From assembly GCA_021545625.1 (NCBI GenBank), contig JAJRVH010000198.1, positions 1 to 5,391 on the forward strand: DNA of 5,391 nucleotides, written 5' to 3'. Position numbers and translations under genes: made by a program. The notes below the pieces were generated by a model. It ran no database searches and had not been told where the DNA came from. It saw nothing but the letters and a program-made list of their open reading frames with translations. Origin of the DNA: Zetaproteobacteria bacterium (GTDB lineage: Bacteria; Pseudomonadota; Zetaproteobacteria; Mariprofundales; Mariprofundaceae). Shown piece by piece: positions 1 to 5,101 of the stretch; positions within the stretch are counted from its first letter, which is position 1, and every line of letters begins with the position of its first letter.

Positions 1-153
1 CTGATCGAAATGCAGACATCCGGCGGCCCGCGTCTGGCGCTGGTGCATTACAATTTTTACGTCATCACGCGCTGGAACAGATCCTATAATTACGCCATGG
101 CCACCACGGAACTTGCCGCCATGCTCGGATGCGAATCATGTCGCGTGGAATAG
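1..153 (+). CDS. mltB: Lytic murein transglycosylase B (MltB), C-terminal end only
   Basis: This is the last 50 codons of a gene entering from the left, in frame 1 and ending at TAG 151-153. The visible peptide carries the C-terminal signature of the MltB family of lytic transglycosylases (glycoside hydrolase family 103), which cut the MurNAc-GlcNAc bond to give 1,6-anhydroMurNAc ends in the periplasm. The telling stretch is HYNFYVITRWNRSYNYAMA (residues 16-34 of the fragment), close to the NFYVITRYNRS-YAMAV block typical of the family. The catalytic glutamate and any signal peptide or lipobox lie outside the window. The tail ends in GCESCRVE, with two cysteines and no known role. Its last 25 nt overlap rlpA, a common neighbour. 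The family call is secure from this short piece, but the paralog (MltB or another GH103 member) is less certain. Confidence 0.88.
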   Translation: MIEMQTSGGPRLALVHYNFYVITRWNRSYNYAMATTELAAMLGCESCRVE

Positions 154-974
154 CCCTGACCGCCGCATGCATGCTGCTGCTTGCCGGCTGCGCCAGCAGC
201 CATTCGCCGGGCGCGCCGGCCGGTTATGCACAGCCGCAACAACCGGCCTCTCATGCCAGGCTTCCAGCCGGAAACGGCGGCAGCTATAAGACAGGCCGCC
301 CCTACCGGGTGGCGGGCAAAACCTATTATCCGATGCAATCGGTCGGCCATTACGACGAAACCGGCATTGCCTCCTGGTACGGCCGTGATTTTCACGGCAG
401 GAAGACTGCCAACGGCGAGCGCTATGACATGCATGCGCTGTCGGCCGCGCACAAGACCCTGCCCATGCCAACGCTGGTGCGCGTCACCAATCTCGAAAAC
501 GGCCGCTCGGTCATCGTGCGGGTCAATGATCGCGGGCCCTTCGTCAAGAACCGGCTGATCGACCTCTCCTATGCCGCGGCACGACGGCTCGGCTTCCAGG
601 ACAAGGGCACGGCGCGCGTGCGCGTGCAAACGCTGGATCTGCCGCCGCCAACTCAGGCCGCACGACCGGCCCGGCAGACATCCGCCGATACCGCCCACCT
701 GATTCCGGTTGCCTGGGCCGACGACCATCGCGACCTGCCGGCCGGGTCGATCTTTGTACAGCTTGGCGCCTTTACCTCGCGCAGCAACGCCGAATCGCTG
801 CGCCGGCGCCTGGATGCAGACTTCGACGATGTGCTGATCCAGCCCCGCCATCTGGCATCGCAGACATTTTACCGGGTAAGAATCGGTCCGCTCAGCGACA
901 TGCGGCGGATCGAGGAAACCGTCCGCAGGCTGCAGCAACAGGGCTTTGACAATGCCACTGTCATTATCGAATAA
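129..974 (+). CDS. rlpA: RlpA, septal/lateral lytic transglycosylase lipoprotein with SPOR domain
   Basis: RlpA is an outer-membrane lipoprotein. In Pseudomonas aeruginosa it is a lytic transglycosylase that acts on peptidoglycan lacking stem peptides and helps daughter cells separate. This product has 281 residues, about normal length. Residues 1-20 are a lipoprotein signal peptide ending in the lipobox LAG-C, with C21 as the lipidated residue. Residues 22-70 are a Pro/Gln/Gly-rich linker. Residues 78-170 are the double-psi beta-barrel, with GIASWYG (79-85), AAHKTLP (106-112) and VNDRGPF (132-138). H108 and D134 are spaced like H131 and D157, the catalytic pair of P. aeruginosa RlpA as I recall it, so activity is predicted. 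Residues 206-281 are a SPOR domain (FVQLGAF, YRVRIGPL), which binds denuded glycan at division sites. ATG 129 is used here; ATG 138, three codons later in the same frame, would also leave a good signal peptide. The start lies inside mltB, which suggests coupled translation. Confidence 0.96.
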   Translation: MRIMSRGIALTAACMLLLAGCASSHSPGAPAGYAQPQQPASHARLPAGNGGSYKTGRPYRVAGKTYYPMQSVGHYDETGIASWYGRDFHGRKTANGERYDMHALSAAHKTLPMPTLVRVTNLENGRSVIVRVNDRGPFVKNRLIDLSYAAARRLGFQDKGTARVRVQTLDLPPPTQAARPARQTSADTAHLIPVAWADDHRDLPAGSIFVQLGAFTSRSNAESLRRRLDADFDDVLIQPRHLASQTFYRVRIGPLSDMRRIEETVRRLQQQGFDNATVIIE

Positions 975-977
975 GGG

Positions 978-1520
978 ATGAGCGGTCGCACGGCCACGGG
1001 ACGCCTGAGCGCATTCGGCTCGTCGCGCATCGGCAGGAATGATCCGCTCTACAGGGACGTATTCGAACTGTCCAGATGCATTGCCGAAAGCGGCTGGGAC
1101 GGTATGACCGGCGGCCATCAGGGTGTGATGGCCGCGTTTTCGGAGGGCATCCATGCCGGCGGCGGCCATGTGCGCGGCATCACGCTGGAACGCTTTCCGA
1201 CGCCGCCGGACAACACATTGAGCGAGGAAATACGGGCGCGGGACTTTTTCACGCGCATGCAGTGTCTGATCGAGGAGGCTCAGGCCTGGCTGGTGCTGCC
1301 CGGCGGGCTCGGCACGCTGGCGGAACTGGCCATGAGCTGGGATCTGGTGGCCATTCGCGTGCTTGACCCCCGCCCCCTGCTGCTCTACGGCGACATGTGG
1401 GAGACGGTCATCGACGTATTGCGCCGGCAGCTTGTGCTGTCGGCCGATCGGGCATTTTCCTCGATATGCTACTGCCGCACCCACGATGAGGTGCTGCGGG
1501 CGCTGAACCCGACCGATTGA
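978..1520 (+). CDS. LOG-family (lysine-decarboxylase-like Rossmann) nucleotide phosphoribohydrolase homolog
   Basis: This 180-residue cytosolic protein belongs to the LOG/TIGR00730-like family. Several members hydrolyse the N-glycosidic bond of nucleoside 5'-monophosphates, including cytokinin ribotides, giving free base and ribose 5-phosphate. Many were once misannotated as lysine decarboxylases. The signature PGGLGTLAE is at residues 108-116, with E116 as the expected catalytic glutamate. An upstream R93 aligns with the conserved arginine of the RKxxM motif, although the following Lys is Met here. The N-terminal Rossmann strand and glycine loop read RLSAFGSSR (9-17) and MTGGHQGVM (43-51), a variant of the usual YGGGxxGLM. 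The physiological substrate cannot be read from the sequence. ATG 978 is forced, because the in-frame rlpA stop lies only two codons upstream. The AAGGG just before it is too close for a normal ribosome binding site, so re-initiation after rlpA is likely. It is an unusual neighbour for rlpA. Confidence 0.87.
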   Translation: MSGRTATGRLSAFGSSRIGRNDPLYRDVFELSRCIAESGWDGMTGGHQGVMAAFSEGIHAGGGHVRGITLERFPTPPDNTLSEEIRARDFFTRMQCLIEEAQAWLVLPGGLGTLAELAMSWDLVAIRVLDPRPLLLYGDMWETVIDVLRRQLVLSADRAFSSICYCRTHDEVLRALNPTD

Positions 1521-2386
1521 GCGCAACCTTTCAGGATCTCCGGGCCACGGCAGACGCATCGCTTGCCGGCCTGCGGCTGGATCAGGCCCTGGGCATGCTC
1601 TGGCCCGTTTCCCGGCGACGCGCCCGGCGGGCCATCGACGAAGGCGGCGTCTACATCAATGACCGGCGCTGCCGTACCGCCGGACGCAGGCTGAAAAGTG
1701 GCGACCGCCTGCGGCTGGTGATGCTCGATGGCGAGGACCTCGTGCCGTTCGATCCCCGGCAGCTGATCTGGCAACAACCACCGCTGTATCTGATCCACAA
1801 GCGTACCGGCCAGTATGCACAGGAAGCCCTGCACCGCAGCCGCGGCACGCTGCCGGACGAACTGGCCCGCTTTCTGGAGCTGCCGCCGGCGCAGGCCGAA
1901 AGACTCCGGCCCGTACACCGTCTGGACCGGGAAACCTCGGGGCTGATCCTGTTCTCGGCCGAGCCGCTTCAGCTGCAGCAATTGCAGAAACACTGGCATC
2001 GAGCCACCGAAAAGGAATATCTGGCCGTCGTCGAACCGGCCCCGGCATGGCAGCACCGGCGCATCCGCCTCCCCATCGGCCGGCAACGCGATGCCAGGGG
2101 CTGCTACCATGTGGATGAACAGGGACGCGCCTGCGACACCGAGGCATCGGTACTTGAACGGCGAGGCAACCGCGCCCTGCTTTCGCTGCTGGCCCACACC
2201 GGACGCAGCCATCAATTGCGCGTCCATCTTTCATCATTAGGATACCCCATTCTCGGCGACAGCCGCTATGGCGGCAAACCATGGCGTCGCCTGATGCTGC
2301 ACGCCCGCCGCCTGAAAATTTCGCCGCCGGCGCTGTCGGAAGCACATGCATGGCTCTGCCCCCCCGAGGAGGACTGGCAATGGTAA
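1517..2386 (+). CDS. RluA-family RNA pseudouridine synthase with N-terminal S4 domain
   Basis: This enzyme isomerises uridine to pseudouridine in rRNA or tRNA; the target site cannot be deduced. It has 289 residues, near the size of RluC/RluD-type enzymes. Residues 18-68 resemble an Arg-rich S4 RNA-binding domain (LRLDQAL, VSRRRARRAI, VYIND, SGDRLRL). The catalytic domain follows, with HRLDRETSG at 134-142 and D137 as the nucleophilic aspartate. Other family motifs are KEYLAVV (166-172), TGRSHQLRVH (228-237), LGYPILGD (241-248) and LHARRL (261-266). The usual KPaG segment near the start of the catalytic domain is degenerate (HKRTGQ, 94-99). The start is TTG, whose TTGA overlaps the previous TGA by four bases. 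An in-frame TGA at 1487-1489 with no other start between makes it the first possible one, and the next ATG would cut the S4 domain. No Shine-Dalgarno sequence is visible, so coupling to the LOG gene is inferred. The last 7 nt overlap dacA. Confidence 0.93.
   Translation: MSATFQDLRATADASLAGLRLDQALGMLWPVSRRRARRAIDEGGVYINDRRCRTAGRRLKSGDRLRLVMLDGEDLVPFDPRQLIWQQPPLYLIHKRTGQYAQEALHRSRGTLPDELARFLELPPAQAERLRPVHRLDRETSGLILFSAEPLQLQQLQKHWHRATEKEYLAVVEPAPAWQHRRIRLPIGRQRDARGCYHVDEQGRACDTEASVLERRGNRALLSLLAHTGRSHQLRVHLSSLGYPILGDSRYGGKPWRRLMLHARRLKISPPALSEAHAWLCPPEEDWQW
2366..2373 (+). promoter_or_regulatory. Ribosome binding site that sets the dacA start
   Basis: GAGGAGGA lies six bases before ATG 2380, inside the end of the pseudouridine synthase gene. 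It is the best Shine-Dalgarno match in the window. It decides in favour of ATG 2380 over the in-frame ATGs at 2281 and 2347, which would put extra residues before an otherwise well-formed signal peptide. It suggests that the carboxypeptidase is initiated more strongly than its neighbours. Confidence 0.8.
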
Positions 2387-3576
2387 CGAACATCCTTCGT
2401 CATTTCGGACGATATATCCTGGCATCGCTGCTGATGCTGGCTGCCACGAGCGCATCGGCCGCAAGCTGGCCGACGGCGCCGAGCATCCAGGCCAGATCAT
2501 GGGCCATGATCGACGCCCGTTCCGGCCAGGTCGTGGCGGAGCATGAAGCCGACATGGAACTGCCGCCGGCCAGCCTGACCAAGATGATGACCCTTTATCT
2601 GGCCTTCGAGGATATCAGCCTCGGGCGCCTGGACCTGCAGGAAAGGGTCAGCGTCAGCAAAAAGGCATGGAAGATCGGCGGCAGCACGATGTTCCTTGAT
2701 CCGCGCATGCATCCGACCATCGATCAGCTGCTGCATGGCATTGCCACCTATTCCGGCAACGATGCCTGCATCGTGCTGGCCGAACATATCTCCGGCTCGG
2801 AGGAAGTCTTTGCCGCGCGCATGAATGACAAGGCGCGCGAACTCGGCATGACCCACACCCATTTCGTCAACGCCACCGGCTTTCCCGTCGAAGGCCACTA
2901 CAGTTCGGCCAGGGACATGGCGCTGCTCGGCGCCGCGCTGTGGCGCGACTTTCCGGACATGTACGAAATCTTTTCCGAAAAATCCTATACCTTTGACGGA
3001 CGCTCCCAGCCCAACCGCAACCGCCTGCTGTGGAGCTATCCGCTGGCCGACGGCATCAAGACCGGGCACACCGAGGAGGCAGGCTACTGCCTGGTCGGCT
3101 CGGCCGAACAGGGCACCACCCGTTTCGTCACCGCAGTCTTCGGTGCCGCATCGGACCGGGAACGCGCCCGCCAGTCGCGCATCCTGATGCAGTTTGGCTT
3201 CCGGAATTTCGTCACGCTGCGTCCGGCGGAGCGCGACATTCGCCGCCAGGTCGACGTCTACGAAGGCAAGGCGGATCATGTATGGCTCAAGCCGATCCGG
3301 CCGATCTGGGTGACCGTTCCCAGGGGCAACGAAAAGAGCCTTTCCTTCCGCCTGAAGTATCAGGCGCCGCTGAAGGCACCGATCCGCAAGGGACAGGAGC
3401 TCGGGCGTATCGATGCGGTGCTCGGCGGAGCCTCGAAGCCGGCCGAGGTGCTGCAGTCGGTGCCGGTCGTCGCCACCCATGACGTGGCGCAGGCATCCTG
3501 GCTCGGCCGCCAGTGGGACGCACTGCGCCTGTGGTGGGACGGCGAGGAAGCCCGGGCCTCCGATCACGAGCATTGA
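2380..3576 (+). CDS. dacA: D-alanyl-D-alanine carboxypeptidase, PBP5/6 type (serine-type, S11 family)
   Basis: This is a low-molecular-mass penicillin-binding protein that removes the terminal D-Ala of peptidoglycan pentapeptides in the periplasm. From ATG 2380 it has 398 residues, normal for the family. A Sec signal peptide (about 1-27) ends in SASA-A. All three active-site motifs are present: SLTK with S65 and K68, SGN at 125-127, and KTG at 227-229. A C-terminal PBP5-type beta domain follows from about 280 to 370. Residues 372-387 (WLGRQWDALRLWW region) form a Trp-rich amphipathic helix that should anchor it to the outer face of the inner membrane, followed by an 11-residue polar tail. An intact catalytic set predicts an active enzyme. 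The gene overlaps the pseudouridine synthase gene by 7 nt and dat by 4 nt. Position after rlpA fits dacA, although two genes intervene; dacC would be an equally fair name. Confidence 0.96.
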   Translation: MVTNILRHFGRYILASLLMLAATSASAASWPTAPSIQARSWAMIDARSGQVVAEHEADMELPPASLTKMMTLYLAFEDISLGRLDLQERVSVSKKAWKIGGSTMFLDPRMHPTIDQLLHGIATYSGNDACIVLAEHISGSEEVFAARMNDKARELGMTHTHFVNATGFPVEGHYSSARDMALLGAALWRDFPDMYEIFSEKSYTFDGRSQPNRNRLLWSYPLADGIKTGHTEEAGYCLVGSAEQGTTRFVTAVFGAASDRERARQSRILMQFGFRNFVTLRPAERDIRRQVDVYEGKADHVWLKPIRPIWVTVPRGNEKSLSFRLKYQAPLKAPIRKGQELGRIDAVLGGASKPAEVLQSVPVVATHDVAQASWLGRQWDALRLWWDGEEARASDHEH

Positions 3577-3587
3577 AGCAGCCCGGG
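3551..3587 (+). repeat. Inverted repeat flanking the dat start codon
   Basis: CCCGGGC at 3551-3557 is complementary to GCCCGGG at 3581-3587. In mRNA this could form a seven-pair, all-G/C stem with a 23-nt loop holding the dacA stop, the dat TTG start (3573) and the weak upstream GAG. The repeat is directly visible. A regulatory role is inferred, and short GC-rich palindromes also arise by chance in DNA of this composition. Confidence 0.35.
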
Positions 3588-4448
3588 ACACTGACCGCCT
3601 GGGTCAACGACCGCTTTACGCCGCTCGGCGAGGCCCGCGTCCATATCGAGGATCGCGGCTTCCAGTTTGCCGACGGCATCTATGAGGTCATTGCCTGCTT
3701 TGGCGGCACCTTTATCGATCTCGACGAGCATCTGGCGCGCCTGTGGCGCTCCTGCGAGGCTATTGCGCTCGAGCCTGCAGTCTCGAGGGAGAAGCTGCGC
3801 GACCTGATCAGGGAAACCTATCGCCGCAACCCGTTCCCCGATGCAATGCTTTATGTCCAGATCACCCGCGGCGTGGCTCCGCGCTCCCACCATATCCCGG
3901 AAAACATACGCCCGACACTGGTCATCACCGCCCGGCAACTGTCCCAGGTTCCGGAAGAAAAGATCCGTCGCGGCGCGACCGCAATCACGCTGGCCGATAT
4001 CCGCTGGAAACGCTGCGATATCAAATCCATCGCCCTGCTGGCCAGTGTGCTGGGCAAGCAGGAAGCCGACCGCATGCATGCCGACGAGGCATTCTGGCTG
4101 GACGAGGACGGACATCTTCTCGAGGGCTGCTCCACCAACTGCTTTGCCGTCATCGACGAATCGCTGGTCACGCATCCGCTCGACCACCGCGTGCTGGGCG
4201 GCATCACCCGCGATCTTGCGATTCGTCTGGCGCGACGATATGGCCTGCCGGTACATGAACGCCCCTGGCGACTGGATGAACAGGGGCTTTCCGAGCTGTT
4301 CATGACCAGCACGACCAATGCGGCCATGCCCGTCTGCCGCGTGGACGGGCATGTCATCGGCAACGGCAGGCCGGGCCGGATCAGCATGCAGATCCGCACC
4401 CTGCTGCTGCAGCACTTCGACGAACTCAGGGCCGGAAAGCGGTCATGA
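3573..4448 (+). CDS. dat: D-amino-acid transaminase (class IV PLP aminotransferase)
   Basis: This cytosolic PLP enzyme interconverts D-alanine plus 2-oxoglutarate with pyruvate plus D-glutamate, linking D-Ala and D-Glu for the cell wall. It has 291 residues. RGFQFADGIYEV (28-39), CDIKS with Schiff-base lysine K151 (148-152), EGCSTN (184-189), GGITRD (209-214) and FMTST (243-247) mark fold-type IV. Y37, R104, H106 and K151 stand six residues beyond Y31, R98, H100 and K145 of the Bacillus sp. YM-1 D-amino-acid transaminase (numbers from memory). R and H of the PRSH segment form the carboxylate trap that favours D-amino acids, which argues against a branched-chain aminotransferase or aminodeoxychorismate lyase. 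The chosen start is TTG, overlapping the dacA TGA as TTGA. ATG 3513 is also open in frame, but would add 20 residues the family lacks. Placement after dacA fits a D-Ala-related role. Confidence 0.93.
   Translation: MKQPGTLTAWVNDRFTPLGEARVHIEDRGFQFADGIYEVIACFGGTFIDLDEHLARLWRSCEAIALEPAVSREKLRDLIRETYRRNPFPDAMLYVQITRGVAPRSHHIPENIRPTLVITARQLSQVPEEKIRRGATAITLADIRWKRCDIKSIALLASVLGKQEADRMHADEAFWLDEDGHLLEGCSTNCFAVIDESLVTHPLDHRVLGGITRDLAIRLARRYGLPVHERPWRLDEQGLSELFMTSTTNAAMPVCRVDGHVIGNGRPGRISMQIRTLLLQHFDELRAGKRS
4325..4353 (+). repeat. 10-bp perfect inverted repeat inside dat
   Basis: The arm at 4325-4334 (CATGCCCGTC) is exactly complementary to 4344-4353 (GACGGGCATG), with a 9-nt loop. It would form a stable mRNA hairpin about 90 nt before the HAD start codon. 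No run of T follows, so it is not an intrinsic terminator. It also encodes the in-frame dat segment MPVCRVDGH, so it may be a by-product of codon choice. Confidence 0.4.
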
Positions 4449-5101
4449 CCGGCTCCATCCGCGCCGTATTGCTCGACATGGACGGCACCATCGTCGATGC
4501 CTTCGCGCCGATTATCCGGGCGCTGAACCAGACCTTTGTCGAATTCGGCCTGCCTCCCATGAGCGAGCAGGAAGTCAAGCGCCATACCGGCCGCGGCGAC
4601 TGCAGCATGAAGGCCCTGTTCGGAGAACGGCGCGAGGAAGCATCCCGCCGCTTTCTCGAAATCCACGACGAGGATGATCTGCAGCACATCCGCCCGCTGC
4701 CCGGCGCCGAAGAACTGCTGCAGTGGCTGGATGAACAGGATATCCCCTGCGCCGTCGTCACCAGCAAAAGCCAGCCGCGCGCCGAGGCCCAGCTGGACAG
4801 GCTGGGATGGCACCCCTATATCGCCACCGTGATCGGCAAGATCGACGGGCGGCCTGAAAAGCCCGATCCGGCGCCGCTCAGGCTGGCCTGCGAGGACATG
4901 GATGTTTCTCCCGCGCAGGCGATCATGGTCGGCGACGGTATTGCCGATATGAAGGCGGCACAGCGGGCAGGAAGCCGCGGGCTGGGGCTGTGCGATGCCT
5001 TTTCCGCCGAGGAATTGCGAGCGGCAGGCGCAGCGGCATGTTTCAAATCCCTGAACGAGGTACAGGCATGGATCCGGCAGCACCGCCAACCGACGAACTG
5101 A
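4445..5101 (+). CDS. HAD-superfamily phosphatase (phosphoglycolate phosphatase-like, subfamily IA)
   Basis: This 218-residue cytosolic, presumably Mg-dependent phosphohydrolase uses an aspartate nucleophile. All four HAD motifs are present: DMDGT with D11 as nucleophile and D13 as general acid (11-15), VVTSK with T106 (104-108), EKPDP with K139 (138-142), and GDGIAD with D164 and D168 (163-168). An alpha-helical type-1 cap lies between motif I and motif II, at about residues 18-85. This architecture is shared by Gph, beta-phosphoglucomutase-like proteins and the MurNAc-6-phosphate phosphatase MupP, and the substrate cannot be told from motifs alone. The gene starts at ATG 4445, overlapping the dat stop as ATGA, with GGAAAG at 4434-4439 as a modest Shine-Dalgarno. 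Its last 34 nt overlap hslO. The peptidoglycan neighbourhood makes a wall-sugar substrate conceivable but unproven. Confidence 0.9.
   Translation: MTGSIRAVLLDMDGTIVDAFAPIIRALNQTFVEFGLPPMSEQEVKRHTGRGDCSMKALFGERREEASRRFLEIHDEDDLQHIRPLPGAEELLQWLDEQDIPCAVVTSKSQPRAEAQLDRLGWHPYIATVIGKIDGRPEKPDPAPLRLACEDMDVSPAQAIMVGDGIADMKAAQRAGSRGLGLCDAFSAEELRAAGAAACFKSLNEVQAWIRQHRQPTN
5057..5060 (+). promoter_or_regulatory. Ribosome binding site supporting the hslO start
   Basis: GAGG lies seven bases before ATG 5068, inside the end of the HAD phosphatase gene. Together with the good fit of the N-terminus to Hsp33 it supports a start 34 nt before the HAD stop. Confidence 0.55.

Noticed and set aside
978..1520. 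Annotation as lysine decarboxylase
   Set aside because: PGGxGTxxE proteins of this size are LOG-type phosphoribohydrolase homologs. There is no PLP-binding decarboxylase fold.
90..1559. Long minus-strand open frame (489 codons) opposite rlpA and the LOG gene
   Set aside because: It is antisense to two clear gene families, has no recognisable motifs and is rich in the Arg, Ala, Gly and Pro typical of GC-rich shadow frames.
2281..2379. Upstream in-frame extension of the carboxypeptidase to ATG 2281 or ATG 2347
   Set aside because: It would put residues encoded in the pseudouridine synthase overlap before a normal signal peptide. The strong ribosome binding site at 2366-2373 points to ATG 2380.
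3513..3572. ATG 3513 as the dat start
   Set aside because: It adds 20 residues (Arg/Gly-rich) not found in the family and overlaps dacA by 64 nt. TTG 3573 gives the normal N-terminus and the same TTGA overlap as another junction here.
2497..3591. Long minus-strand open frame (364 codons) opposite dacA
   Set aside because: It covers the catalytic carboxypeptidase frame, which has all active-site motifs. The antisense product shows no family signature.
4325..4353. Hairpin as an intrinsic terminator
   Set aside because: No T-rich tract follows it and it lies within the dat coding sequence, with coupled genes continuing downstream.
3851..5089. Long minus-strand open frame (412 codons) across dat and the HAD gene
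   Set aside because: It spans the boundary of two well-supported plus-strand genes and has no recognisable domain; a composition artefact.
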